IMG/VR virus record: IMGVR_UViG_3300028024_000006
Span: 1 to 64,000 of that record
DNA: 64,000 bases
Origin: a virus
Strand: one strand, 5' to 3'
This document shows, in pieces, positions 31,435 to 39,062 of the stretch; the first letter of the stretch is position 1, and the number at the start of each line of letters is the position of its first letter. Under the pieces are notes generated by a model, which worked only from the letters and a program-made list of their open reading frames with translations, was not told where the DNA came from and ran no database searches. Made by a program: the position numbers and the translations under genes.

Positions 31435-31444
31435 GCGTTTTCCT
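31435..31444 (-). promoter_or_regulatory. Late-gene motif CAGGAAAACGC upstream of baseplate operon
   Basis: Variant with C for T at the first base, 38 nt before the ATG at 31396 and 25 bp from the divergent plus-strand promoter at 31469-31497. Confidence 0.45.
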
Positions 31445-31468
31445 GATGCATATTTATTGCCCTGCCTA

Positions 31469-31497
31469 TTGTTTTTGTCGCATTATGCTATTACTAT
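31469..31497 (+). promoter_or_regulatory. Sigma-70-like early promoter without the GTGAGCGCA box
   Basis: TTGTTT, 17-bp spacer, TACTAT. Same -10 as the boxed promoters but a different spacer. Leader of about 24 nt to the ATG at 31529. Confidence 0.6.
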
Positions 31498-31528
31498 CCC
31501 TATATTCCTTACGGATGGACGCCGGGCG

Positions 31529-31738
31529 ATGAAGAAAAAACGACCGCTCTTTTTGTGCTCGAAGTGCTCGACGCCGCACCCGCGCCGCAATCTCGCGGTC
31601 GAGTGCTGTTCGCAGGGCGAGACATTGACGCCCGCAGAACTGGAAGCCATCGGGCAGGCCCGGCTGTTTGACGAAGACGCGGCGGGGCAGCTTGTGCCGG
31701 AGGTCGATCCACTCACCAGGCAGTTGCGCATTTTCTGA
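31529..31738 (+). CDS. Zinc-knuckle protein with QARLF motif (69 aa)
   Basis: MKKKRPLFLCSKCSTPHPRRNLAVECCSQGETLTPAELEAIGQARLFDEDAAGQLVPEVDPLTRQLRIF. CSKC and a later CC give four thiols for zinc. The segment ELEAIGQARLF is repeated almost exactly at the C-terminus of the next gene (ELERQGQTRLF), so the two are paralogues. QARLF fits the Q-x-x-L-F sliding-clamp-binding pattern. First gene of the plus operon from 31469. Confidence 0.65.
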   Translation: MKKKRPLFLCSKCSTPHPRRNLAVECCSQGETLTPAELEAIGQARLFDEDAAGQLVPEVDPLTRQLRIF

Positions 31739-31745
31739 GGCCAGC

Positions 31746-31988
31746 ATGGCATTACCGGATAGTTGCTACAAGTGGCGTTGTGAGGAGTGCAAAGAGCTTC
31801 ACGACGACGAAGACGACGCGCGCGATTGTTGTCGTCCGAGCATCAGGGAGGTCTTTGTGTGCCCGGTCTGCGCCAGCGTGTGCGATGACGAAGACGATGC
31901 GCTTGACTGTTGCCAGTTTGACGACAGCGAACCGCCGCGCGTCAGTGCAGCAGAGCTAGAGCGGCAAGGCCAGACACGTTTGTTTTGA
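31746..31988 (+). CDS. Double zinc-knuckle protein with C-terminal QTRLF (80 aa)
   Basis: Two internal repeats: WRCEECKELHDDEDDARDCC and FVCPVCASVCDDEDDALDCC, each CxxC, acidic DDEDDA, then CC. The chain ends AAELERQGQTRLF. The repeat pair probably binds two metal ions. The C-terminal QTRLF resembles the beta-clamp pentapeptide, and with the free C-terminus it could be accessible. Seven nt after the paralogue at 31529-31738. Function unknown. Confidence 0.7.
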   Translation: MALPDSCYKWRCEECKELHDDEDDARDCCRPSIREVFVCPVCASVCDDEDDALDCCQFDDSEPPRVSAAELERQGQTRLF

Positions 31989-32000
31989 AGGGAGAAGGGT

Positions 32001-32171
32001 ATGGGAGCACGTAAATCGTCGGAGGTCGCACGCGCCGTTGCGCTCGTCACGTCCGGCAGGTGCGGCGTCCACAAGGCAGCGCAGCAAGTGGGCGTGTCGC
32101 CGTCATCAATTTACCGCGATGCCGGATACAAGGCATGGATCGCAGCAAAGAGCGAGGAAAACAAGGCATGA
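32001..32171 (+). CDS. 56-aa helix-turn-helix protein
   Basis: MGARKSSEVARAVALVTSGR then GVHKAAQQVGVSPSSIYRDAGYKAW, a compact homeodomain/resolvase-like helix-turn-helix (AAQQVGVSPSSIYR). The start is backed by AGAAGGGT. Its TGA overlaps the ATG of the ParB-like gene (ATGA), so the two are translationally coupled. A small DNA-binding partner or autoregulator of that gene is likely. Confidence 0.7.
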   Translation: MGARKSSEVARAVALVTSGRCGVHKAAQQVGVSPSSIYRDAGYKAWIAAKSEENKA

Positions 32172-32992
32172 CCATCAAGCAATCGACCGAACTGATTACG
32201 CCGCAGATGGCGGCGAAATACCTTGGCTTCAATATCCAGAACCGCAAGGCGAGCAACGGCACAATCAGCAAGTACGCGTCCGACATGATCGCGGGGCGCT
32301 GGACGGTCTGCCCGATGCCGATCTGCTTCTACGAAGACGGCACGGTCGCCGACGGACAGCACCGCCTGATGGCGATTGTCGAGTCCGGCAAGCCGCAGAC
32401 CTTCTTTGTGCTGCGCGGCCTGCCGAAAAGCGCGGGCCTGAATATCGACACGGGCAAGGGCCGTACGCTTGTCGATAACGCGACCCTGAGCGGGTCGGAC
32501 CCGGAACTGAGCAACACGCTCATTAGCACCGCACGCGCCTATGAATACGGCGCGCGGGGTGACGGCAATATCTCGAACGCGCTGCGGCTCGCCATCATTG
32601 CGCAACACCGCATCGCCTGCGAATGGGCGGTCAAGCACGGGCCGCACGGTCGCAGCATCCGCAATGCAATGGTGTTGGGGGCAATCGCACGGGCTTATAG
32701 CCACGAGAACGACGAAGAGCGGCTGAAGCGTTACTGCGAGGTCATCGGCACCGGGTTCGGTGAGGGCGCGGCGGATTCGGCGGCAATCGCGATGCGCAAT
32801 TACCTTCTCGAAAAGGGCAGCGTTCTCGCAAGTAGCGGCCTGTGGCGCGATACGTTCCTGCGCGTGCAGCACTCGATTTCGATGTTCATGCGCTCGAAGC
32901 CCCTGAAGCTCGTGCGCGCGGTACAGGAAGAGGTCTATCCGAACCCGTATGAACCGGTTGCCAAGCAATTGCTGGCGACTGCGGACGAGTAA
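32168..32992 (+). CDS. ParB-like nuclease-fold protein (274 aa)
   Basis: The N-terminal third has SELITPQMAAKYLGF-like spacing, PMPICFYEDGTVADGQHRLMAIVESGKPQTFFVLRGL, the D-G-x-H-R-L core of the ParB/sulfiredoxin fold. The remainder is helical (ANTLISTARAYEYGARGDGNISNALRL, HGPHGRSIRNAMVLGAIARAYSHENDEERL). Phages use such proteins as regulators, nucleases or partition factors. No ParA is next to it. Upstream coupled partner is a helix-turn-helix mini-protein. Role unknown beyond the fold. Confidence 0.7.
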   Translation: MTIKQSTELITPQMAAKYLGFNIQNRKASNGTISKYASDMIAGRWTVCPMPICFYEDGTVADGQHRLMAIVESGKPQTFFVLRGLPKSAGLNIDTGKGRTLVDNATLSGSDPELSNTLISTARAYEYGARGDGNISNALRLAIIAQHRIACEWAVKHGPHGRSIRNAMVLGAIARAYSHENDEERLKRYCEVIGTGFGEGAADSAAIAMRNYLLEKGSVLASSGLWRDTFLRVQHSISMFMRSKPLKLVRAVQEEVYPNPYEPVAKQLLATADE

Positions 32993-32995
32993 GCC

Positions 32996-33364
32996 ATGAA
33001 TTTCGACCTGTGCGCGCCGTGCGCGAACTGTCCCTTTCGGACTGATATCACGTTCTATCTCGACACGTCGCGCGTGGTCGAAATCTGCGACGCAATCACG
33101 CGCAAGCAGCAGACCTTCGCCTGCCACAAGACGACGCACCACGACGACGACACCAGCCAGTATGTGCCGAGTCGCAAAGAGCAGCACTGCGCGGGCGCGA
33201 TGATCCTGCTTGAGAAGCAGGGCGAGGGCGGCAGTCCGAACCAGATGATGCGCATAGCTGAACGCCTGCGCTATTACGACCGGACCAAGCTGCGCATGGA
33301 TTCACCGGTCTTCGAAACCCCCGCCGCGATGATCGCGCACTACCGGAAACTGAACCATGACTAA
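32996..33364 (+). CDS. DUF6283-like Cys-rich protein (122 aa)
   Basis: Starts MNFDLCAPCANCPFRTDITFYLDTSRVVEICDAITRKQQTFACHKTTHHDDD, the C-x-x-C-x-x-C-P-F-R-x-D opening of DUF6283, with a further CH and a later HC pair that complete a metal site. Ends with a helix PAAMIAHYRKLNHD. The family is common in phages and actinobacteria, and its function is not established. Overlaps the next gene by 8 nt. Confidence 0.65.
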   Translation: MNFDLCAPCANCPFRTDITFYLDTSRVVEICDAITRKQQTFACHKTTHHDDDTSQYVPSRKEQHCAGAMILLEKQGEGGSPNQMMRIAERLRYYDRTKLRMDSPVFETPAAMIAHYRKLNHD

Positions 33365-33989
33365 GCCCCTGAAGGCGTATCAGGTTGACCATTGGGAAGG
33401 CCCCTGCGAGGGCTCTGTGATCGTGTTTGCCGTGTCGAACGCGCCCGCTCGTCGGGAGGGGGCGTCAGAGCTTGGCCTTGACTGGGATAGCGTTGAAGGT
33501 TGCCGCCGTGCGCCCCAGTTCGACGCCTACGCGCCCGGCCCGGTCCCGGTCGATGTGCTGATCGAGAGCGGCTGGCACTTCACCTGCGACCGCTGGGAGT
33601 GTCAGCAGGTGATCGACCGCGCCCACATTGACGACGACGGGGAGGAAGTCGACACGGCAGGCACCTATGTCGTGCGCGCCAGGAAGGTGTTCTGTTCGCC
33701 GGAATGCATTGCGCGCCACGACGCATCAAAGCGCGCTAAGGTCGCCGCCGAGGCCGCGCTGATGGAACTGATGGATACGCGCTTTCCGGGTTGCACAGTC
33801 ACGCGCATCCACATTTACCACGACCGACTCGAACGCAGCGAACCGGGCGAAGGCATCAAGACGTCGGCATGCTTCACGTTCCCCGGTGCGAAGTACGGCG
33901 GAACCTATCACTTCGGCGACGAGGGGCACGCCTACGTGTCCGCTATCGATGTGCCCGCGTTCGAATCCCTGTATCGCTGCAAGATCTGA
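33357..33989 (+). CDS. Zinc-binding protein of unknown function (210 aa)
   Basis: Central cluster HFTCDRWECQQVI and RKVFCSPECIARHD forms a CxxxxC...CxxxC zinc knuckle. The N-terminal part resembles a small beta domain (YQVDHWEGPCEGSVIVFAVSNAPARREGASEL). The C-terminal part, LMELMDTRFPGCTVTRIHIYHDRLERSEPGEGIKTSACFTFPGAKYGGTYHF, is strand-rich. Typical of host-takeover proteins of unknown role. Last gene before the next early promoter. Confidence 0.6.
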   Translation: MTKPLKAYQVDHWEGPCEGSVIVFAVSNAPARREGASELGLDWDSVEGCRRAPQFDAYAPGPVPVDVLIESGWHFTCDRWECQQVIDRAHIDDDGEEVDTAGTYVVRARKVFCSPECIARHDASKRAKVAAEAALMELMDTRFPGCTVTRIHIYHDRLERSEPGEGIKTSACFTFPGAKYGGTYHFGDEGHAYVSAIDVPAFESLYRCKI

Positions 33990-34000
33990 AGTTTTCCTCA

Positions 34001-34029
34001 TTTACTTTTCAATTGTGAGCGCATACTAT
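34001..34029 (+). promoter_or_regulatory. Early promoter with GTGAGCGCA box
   Basis: TTTACT, 17-bp spacer ending GTGAGCGCA, TACTAT. Weakest -35 of the set. Leader about 27 nt to the MazG-like gene at 34064. Confidence 0.7.
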
Positions 34030-34063
34030 TGATGCTCACCGACGAACCACGCCCGGAGCCCGC

Positions 34064-35149
34064 ATGCACCCGACCAAAGTAGAGCCGCCCATCGCCGTCG
34101 CCACCATCATTTGCCATAACAGCAGGACAAGCCGCCCCGTGACGTGGTTGATCCCATCGTTTCAGGAACGCGTCACACCGTGGATGGACGAGTGTTTTGG
34201 CCCGCGCATTTCCGCTGACACGAGCGAGCGCAATCACCGTTTCATTGAAGAGGCGCTGGAGCTTGTGCAGGCGGGCGGAATGGATCGCAGCGAAGCACAC
34301 CAGCTTGTCGATTACGTCTATGACCGCCCGAAAGGTGAGCTTAAACAGGAGGTCGGCGGTGTAATGGTGACGCTTGCCGCCTTGTGTCTGGCGCAAGGCG
34401 TGGACATGCACGACTGCGGCGAAACCGAACTGGCGCGCGTGTGGACGAAGGTCGAAGCCATCCGCGCCAAGCAGGCTGCAAAGCCGAAGCATTCTCCGTT
34501 GCCCGCGCGCATCCCGTTCCGCGAGGCCGTAGAGAACATGGTCATCATGCTCGAAGAGCGCGAGTGGGCCGAGCACGTCTCGACGTTCAAAGCGCCCGGC
34601 GACCCGCTCGCGGCACGGCTCGAATCGGCTATCACCGACCTGCATAACGAAGCACGCCGCGAAGGATCGCGCGCCGCCGACTACCTGCGCCGTGCGCTCG
34701 ACTGGATTGACGCCATCCCGTCAGACGTCGTAAGCACACTCCCCGCGATGCCAGGATTTAACCGGGATGAAGCCGAGCAGGCTATCGAGGCTGAATCGGA
34801 TAGTGGCTCGAAGTTCCGCCATAACCTTGAAGGGGTTGCCGATGCGTTGCTCGCGCCGCGCGTGATGAAGCGCAACGAAGATGGCGCGCTCTACCACCCG
34901 GATTTCCCGATTTTTGACGAGGGTGTGCGAGCCGATCTATTCCTCACCGCACTTGGACTCGAATCGGCGTTCGTCAGCATGGAACAGGATGCGCCGCACC
35001 TTTGGAACGACGAAAACGAATACGACCTGAATGCCTGGACGCCGACGCCCCCGGCCAGTGACTGGGTTTTGCTCGAAGTCTACGACACAGAGAACGGGCC
35101 TTATGCCATGTTTGCGCGCCAGGCCAAGCCAGAAAAGGCGAGCGCGTGA
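34064..35149 (+). CDS. MazG-like pyrophosphohydrolase with extra C-terminal domain (361 aa)
   Basis: Residues about 25-145 carry RNHRFIEEALELVQAGGMDRSEAHQLVDYVYDRPKGELKQEVGGVMVTLAALCLAQGVDM and GETELARVWTKVEAIRAKQ, the E-E-x-x-E/E-x-x-x-D pattern of MazG-like NTP pyrophosphohydrolases with the phage-specific KQAAKPKHSPLP end. They hydrolyse nucleoside triphosphates to monophosphates and may adjust nucleotide or alarmone pools. A second part of about 200 residues (FREAVENMVIMLEEREWAEHVSTFKAPGDP) has no known family. First gene of the second large early operon. Confidence 0.8.
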   Translation: MHPTKVEPPIAVATIICHNSRTSRPVTWLIPSFQERVTPWMDECFGPRISADTSERNHRFIEEALELVQAGGMDRSEAHQLVDYVYDRPKGELKQEVGGVMVTLAALCLAQGVDMHDCGETELARVWTKVEAIRAKQAAKPKHSPLPARIPFREAVENMVIMLEEREWAEHVSTFKAPGDPLAARLESAITDLHNEARREGSRAADYLRRALDWIDAIPSDVVSTLPAMPGFNRDEAEQAIEAESDSGSKFRHNLEGVADALLAPRVMKRNEDGALYHPDFPIFDEGVRADLFLTALGLESAFVSMEQDAPHLWNDENEYDLNAWTPTPPASDWVLLEVYDTENGPYAMFARQAKPEKASA

Positions 35150-35442
35150 TGCGATCGACGCATCCCGACTACGCCCGCTATAACGCGACGCATGACTACC
35201 GCTGGATGCGGCGTGGCGCGGACGGGAATCTGAATTACGACGACCGTCTGACGTGGAAAGAAACGCTCGCGGCTATGTGTGCGTCCTACGGCAAACATGC
35301 AGGCCGATGGCACGAAAACGACTTCTGGAAGGCGACCGCAGCCGAGGTTGATGGCATGACGGAAACCGAGTGCGAAACCAAGGTCCGCAAGATCGAGCGC
35401 GATGCAGACGCCGCGCTCGCCTTGTGGGACAGCTACCAGTAA
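35149..35442 (+). CDS. Early protein of unknown function (97 aa)
   Basis: Starts at ATG 35149, whose A is the last base of the preceding stop. MRSTHPDYARYNATHDYRWMRRGADGNLNYDDRLTWKETLAAMCASYGKHAGRWHENDFWKATAAEVDGMTETECETKVRKIERDADAALALWDSYQ. Helical and charged; no family recognised. Confidence 0.6.
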   Translation: MRSTHPDYARYNATHDYRWMRRGADGNLNYDDRLTWKETLAAMCASYGKHAGRWHENDFWKATAAEVDGMTETECETKVRKIERDADAALALWDSYQ

Positions 35443-35464
35443 CCATTAACCCAAGGGGAACGAA

Positions 35465-35998
35465 ATGGGATGGAAAGCGGTGAAAGAGAAGTTCTGTATC
35501 AAACACAATGTTCAGGTGACGGACGGACTGGTGTGCATCGGCTCAGGGTATGTCCACAACCTGTTGACCATCAACGCACAGACGGGCGTCGTTCACGAGA
35601 ACCCAACGTTCCGCAATTTCGGTCGCGAAAAGTATCCCGAACTGATGGACGCCAAGCCGGATGACATAGCCGCGCTTATCGCCGCACCGGACACCTTCGA
35701 ACGCTCGATTACGGTCTATACCTACGAAGGCAGCGAAATCATCGAGAAGCTGTGCGAAGAACCGGGTTGGCCGAATGCCACCCATGACGGCCTGATGATG
35801 TTCGAGAACACGTTTTCCACTGATCTGGCTACAACCGTCCGACGGGCCAAGCGCAATGCTGCATGCGCCATCGAAATCACGCGTGAAAGCATCGAGAGAA
35901 CCGAGAAAGGATTAGCGCAGGAGCGCGTGCGGCTTGCTACCTTCGAGGCGGAACAAGCCAAGCTTGACGCGGCCTATCCGGCCATTGTTGCGGAATAG
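35465..35998 (+). CDS. Early protein of unknown function (177 aa)
   Basis: MGWKAVKEKFCIKHNVQVTDGLVCIGSGYVHNLLTINAQTGVVHENPTFRNFGREKYPELMDAKPDDIAALIAAPDTF is a strand-rich domain. It is followed by a coiled segment (VRRAKRNAACAIEITRESIERTEKGLAQERVRLATFEAEQAKLD). AAGGGGAACGAA gives a good ribosome binding site. No family recognised. Confidence 0.65.
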   Translation: MGWKAVKEKFCIKHNVQVTDGLVCIGSGYVHNLLTINAQTGVVHENPTFRNFGREKYPELMDAKPDDIAALIAAPDTFERSITVYTYEGSEIIEKLCEEPGWPNATHDGLMMFENTFSTDLATTVRRAKRNAACAIEITRESIERTEKGLAQERVRLATFEAEQAKLDAAYPAIVAE

Positions 35999-36000
35999 TC

Positions 36001-36288
36001 ATGGCAATCATCCACGAACACGACACCGGTAAGGGCTTCAAAATCCGGCGCGGCGGCGCGTATCGCGGCAGCACGGGCGAGGTCAGGTACGTCCACATGA
36101 TCCACAAGCCCGGCAGCGGCTACGGCGTGACGTGGGATAGCGTGAGCTATGAAGCCTACTACGCGCAAGGCAATGGGGCCGCATTCTACAGCGAGCGCGA
36201 CAAGCGCCGACACGGTTACATGACGATGAAGGATTTCAAGGATTGGGCCGTACGCGACGTGACACAACGGGTAGCAGTCGACAAATGA
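36001..36288 (+). CDS. Early protein of unknown function (95 aa)
   Basis: MAIIHEHDTGKGFKIRRGGAYRGSTGEVRYVHMIHKPGSGYGVTWDSVSYEAYYAQGNGAAFYSERDKRRHGYMTMKDFKDWAVRDVTQRVAVDK. Beta-rich with several aromatic strands and a helical end. Two nt after the preceding stop. No family recognised. Confidence 0.6.
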   Translation: MAIIHEHDTGKGFKIRRGGAYRGSTGEVRYVHMIHKPGSGYGVTWDSVSYEAYYAQGNGAAFYSERDKRRHGYMTMKDFKDWAVRDVTQRVAVDK

Positions 36289-36299
36289 GTGAGGACACC

Positions 36300-36695
36300 A
36301 TGACCAATAATGTAGACGCAGTGCCAAGCGACGAACGCAAACTTGAGGTCCAACGTCTGATGAACCGCTTCGGCAAGCGCCGCGTATGGGGTTGGGAAGT
36401 TGCCAACACCGAAGCCGCGCAACTCGCCGATGTGATCGCGAATTCAAGCGTATTCGACGCGAAGACGCTTTGCGTCCGCGCGCCGGACGCGGCGCAAGAC
36501 TTCAAGTCAAACGAACGCGAGTTTGCATCGATATTGATCGAGCAACTTTGCGAACTGACCGACCGTAACAATCCTGCATGCAAGCCTGACGAGATGGTCG
36601 CGACCCCGGCAGAATTGCGCTGTTGCGTCGAGAGAGCGCTCGACAAATACTGCTTTGTCATTGCAGGCGCGGGCGATTGCGAGGTGCAATCGTGA
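36300..36695 (+). CDS. Early protein of unknown function (131 aa)
   Basis: ATG 36300 follows GAGGACACC. Helical chain: LEVQRLMNRFGKRRVWGWEVANTEAAQLADVIANSSVFDAKTLCVRAPDAAQDFKSNEREFASILIEQLCELTDRNNPACKPDEMVATPAELRCCVERALDKYCFVI. No signature. Overlaps the next gene (GTGA). Confidence 0.6.
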   Translation: MTNNVDAVPSDERKLEVQRLMNRFGKRRVWGWEVANTEAAQLADVIANSSVFDAKTLCVRAPDAAQDFKSNEREFASILIEQLCELTDRNNPACKPDEMVATPAELRCCVERALDKYCFVIAGAGDCEVQS

Positions 36696-37621
36696 GCGCG
36701 AAACTGCAACTGACCGCACAAGACATTATCGAATCCTGCGAGGTTCACGGCTTTCCCTTGGATCCAGACCAACTGGACGTAGTGGCCGCTGTTGTCAACC
36801 AGGTGCTGCTATCTGCAAGCAAGCCTGCCGCGCCCGATGGGTGGAAGCTGGTGCCGGTTGAGCCGGTCAGCGGCATGGCGGGGGCTGGTGGGCTTCTGCC
36901 GCGTGGCGAGCGGCTCTTTTCATCGCCATCCAACGATGCAGATCGAGTCGAGGTGATCGGCTTCGCCAAAGCGTGCGAAGTGTGGAGAGCCATGCTCGCC
37001 GCATCCCCTGCCGCGCCAGCGCAATCGGTGGAACTGGTTGGCATCGCTATGACGGATGAAGACGTATTCGCGCTGCAAGACACCCTGAAGACTCTTGAGC
37101 TAATTGCCAAGGGCGAAACATACAGCAAGGATCACGACTTGGACGGGGCGATGCAGAAAGCCACGATCAGGCATGCGATGCAGCATGCCAGCTACGTTCT
37201 CAAGCGGTTCAAGCCCGCGTATTTCCGCCTAACCGACGCCTTTCACGGACGGTCGCGCGCACCGCAGCCCTCTCCGACTGCCGTGGTGCAGGACGATGAG
37301 CGGGCGGCGTTTGATGAATGGTGCAATAGCATCCCGGCCAATCGATCAATGGGGCCGTGGGAGATTTGGCAAGCCGCCCGCGCCGCATCCCCACAACCAG
37401 TCGCGCAACCAGTGGAGCAGACTGCGCGCACGTACACCACGAAAGCGGGGGAGGCCGTCGCGGGTATCGCGCTGCGTCAGTGCGGCAACGAAAAGGAATG
37501 GCGGCACATCCTCGCGTGCAATCCGCAATTCGCAGACCTGTTGCCGAGCGACTATTTTCCAGTCGGCACGGTATTGACATTGCCACCCGTTGCTGCGGTT
37601 GAGCGCTTGCTGAAGAATTGA
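36692..37621 (+). CDS. Modular early protein with C-terminal LysM-like domain (309 aa)
   Basis: GTG 36692 overlaps the preceding stop. The N-terminal part ends in PDGWKLVPVEPVSGMAG, a linker phrase common in phage early proteins. A middle helical region follows (FALQDTLKTLELIAKGETYSKDHDLDGAMQKATIRHAMQHASYV), then DEWCNSIPANRSMGPWEIWQAARAASP. The last 60 residues, TYTTKAGEAVAGIALRQCGNEKEWRHILACNPQFADLLPSDYFPVGTVLTLPP, form a LysM-like fold. There is no signal peptide, so this module probably acts in the cytoplasm or is vestigial. The function is unknown. Confidence 0.6.
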   Translation: MSAKLQLTAQDIIESCEVHGFPLDPDQLDVVAAVVNQVLLSASKPAAPDGWKLVPVEPVSGMAGAGGLLPRGERLFSSPSNDADRVEVIGFAKACEVWRAMLAASPAAPAQSVELVGIAMTDEDVFALQDTLKTLELIAKGETYSKDHDLDGAMQKATIRHAMQHASYVLKRFKPAYFRLTDAFHGRSRAPQPSPTAVVQDDERAAFDEWCNSIPANRSMGPWEIWQAARAASPQPVAQPVEQTARTYTTKAGEAVAGIALRQCGNEKEWRHILACNPQFADLLPSDYFPVGTVLTLPPVAAVERLLKN

Positions 37622-37626
37622 ACGCC

Positions 37627-38424
37627 ATGAATGACACTCAAGAAGCCTATTTCCCAATGACCGGTCTGGCCCGCGATGCGCTGATTGCATCATTCAACCG
37701 CGCGCACGAGCACGGCGACATTCCGGTTCTCTTTCCCGCCGACCCGGACCCGCGCCCGTCCACTCACGAGGTCACGCAGACCACGCACAACCGGGCGGCG
37801 CGCGTGATCGAGCGTTGCGGCTACCACGTCACCGGTTACGTGTTGACCGACAAATGGGGTATGCGCAAGGCCATCGTGGAAGAGGGCGACGTCCGCTGGC
37901 TTCCGAACGTTTCCGACTTCACGCGCGTCATGAAGTGGCAGGACGTCAAAGGCCCGAATACGCCGCCCGATGAAGCGATTGGGGACGACCTGTTGACAGG
38001 CACGCCGCAGGCCGTCACCGCCCCGCCCGTAGCGCTCGCTGCGCCCGCGCCGTCGCGCCCGGTCCTGACCGCGCCGCCGTCGGCCCGCTTGCTCGAATCG
38101 ACCGAAGAGGCGTTAGGTGCGCTCGCGCGCGAGCTTGGGTGTGCGTGGAACGACGTGATCCCGCATAACGCGGGTTGGTTCGTGCCCGGCAAGCCCACGG
38201 CCTACGCGAGCGCGCTCGACGCCATCAAGGGGCTATTCGCGAGCTTGAGCAACGGCGGCACCGTGTACACGCCCAAGCAGGACGTGAAAATCGAAGGCGA
38301 AACAGTGAATGTGCTCGACGTCGAGGCGATAGAACGGATTGCGGTAAGCGTGGGCATTACCGTCGAGCGGAAACGAAAGCCCGTACCGGAGCCGGAAACG
38401 GTCCCGCAATTGGGTCTGTTCTAA
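37627..38424 (+). CDS. Early protein with C-terminal clamp-binding-like QLGLF (265 aa)
   Basis: N-terminal segment THEVTQTTHNRAARVIERCGYHVTGYVLTDKWGMRKAIVEEGDVRWL looks like a compact alpha/beta domain. A Pro/Ala linker (APPVALAAPAPSRPVLTAPPSARL) follows. A C-terminal helical-strand domain ends ISVGITVERKRKPVPEPETVPQLGLF-like, with the last five residues QLGLF. These match the bacterial sliding-clamp-binding pentapeptide QL(S/D)LF at four of five positions and stand on a flexible tail. Replication-linked function is inferred. No enzyme motif is visible. Confidence 0.65.
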   Translation: MNDTQEAYFPMTGLARDALIASFNRAHEHGDIPVLFPADPDPRPSTHEVTQTTHNRAARVIERCGYHVTGYVLTDKWGMRKAIVEEGDVRWLPNVSDFTRVMKWQDVKGPNTPPDEAIGDDLLTGTPQAVTAPPVALAAPAPSRPVLTAPPSARLLESTEEALGALARELGCAWNDVIPHNAGWFVPGKPTAYASALDAIKGLFASLSNGGTVYTPKQDVKIEGETVNVLDVEAIERIAVSVGITVERKRKPVPEPETVPQLGLF

Positions 38425-38454
38425 GATACAGTTTTCCCAATGGAAGGAGGCGTG

Positions 38455-38706
38455 ATGGACGAAGACGACGACGGCCCGTTCGCGGCGAGAATCGGCGAGC
38501 ACTCGAACTGGACGATTGAGGCGACACCCGCAAAGATCGGCGGCACATGGCGGGCGAACGCCATCGCGACGCGCGAGCCGACCGAAGACGGAGACGACAT
38601 GGGCGACCGTTTCGAGTTTCACGACCTTGGCGAGTTCGATACGCAGGTCGAAGCGGCAAACCGCGCGGTGCGCTGGGTCACGCACTGGATCGAGATTAAC
38701 TTCTAA
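38455..38706 (+). CDS. Early acidic protein of unknown function (83 aa)
   Basis: Starts MDEDDDGPFAARIGEHSNWTIEATPAKIGGTWRANAIATREPTEDGDD; GGAGG five nt before ATG 38455 picks this start. Ends in EFHDLGEFDTQVEAANRAVRWVTHWIEINF. Small beta domain with a closing amphipathic helix. No family recognised. Final gene before the terminator at 38712-38746. Confidence 0.6.
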   Translation: MDEDDDGPFAARIGEHSNWTIEATPAKIGGTWRANAIATREPTEDGDDMGDRFEFHDLGEFDTQVEAANRAVRWVTHWIEINF

Positions 38707-38711
38707 AGGGA

Positions 38712-38746
38712 AAGAGCCCCGCGAGGCTGAAGTCTGCGGGGCTCTT
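38712..38746 (+). terminator. Terminator-like hairpin after the MazG-like operon
   Basis: AAGAGCCCCGC/GCGGGGCTCTT, 11-bp stem, 13-nt loop, then TTGTGGGG. Stem and loop resemble the hairpin at 45462-45496, but the T-run is poor, so termination may be partial. Confidence 0.6.
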
Positions 38747-39033
38747 GTGGGGTGATCGACGTTCGCCATCCGTTAGGATTCCTACGCGATTTTACATAAT
38801 AAAAGTTATCCACCAATTTGCCGCACGGCCTGAAAGCCGCGCCAGCAAAGGAATTGAGGGGTGCGCGAATCCGGCTATCGGGGAATGCACTAGGCAATCA
38901 GGCACCGGGTAAATGCCTGCCCCGACTTCGCGCTGCGGTGTGAGCCATCCATGTTGCGAACCACTTTAACGGCAGTTTCTCGCGCGGCCCGCGTGCGTTT
39001 TCCGATCTGAATACAGGGAGACCAATATTTCGC
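38747..39033 (+). other. Non-coding gap with DnaA-box-like site and nested hairpins
   Basis: No gene seen. AT-rich stretch at about 38788-38810 is followed by TTATCCACC (38806-38814), one base off the DnaA box. At 38878-38925 TCGGGG pairs with CCCCGA around an inner AGGCA/TGCCT stem (38900-38904 / 38914-38918), a small branched structure. The early promoter follows at 39034. Confidence 0.4.
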
Positions 39034-39062
39034 TTGCGCTCTCAATCGTGAGCGCATACTAT
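39034..39062 (+). promoter_or_regulatory. Early promoter with GTGAGCGCA box
   Basis: TTGCGC, 17-bp spacer ending GTGAGCGCA, TACTAT. Drives the long small-gene operon to 45.4 kb; leader about 33 nt. Confidence 0.8.

Noticed and set aside
38703-38897. 64-codon minus-strand frame
   Set aside because: Runs through the terminator stem at 38712-38746 and lacks start signals.
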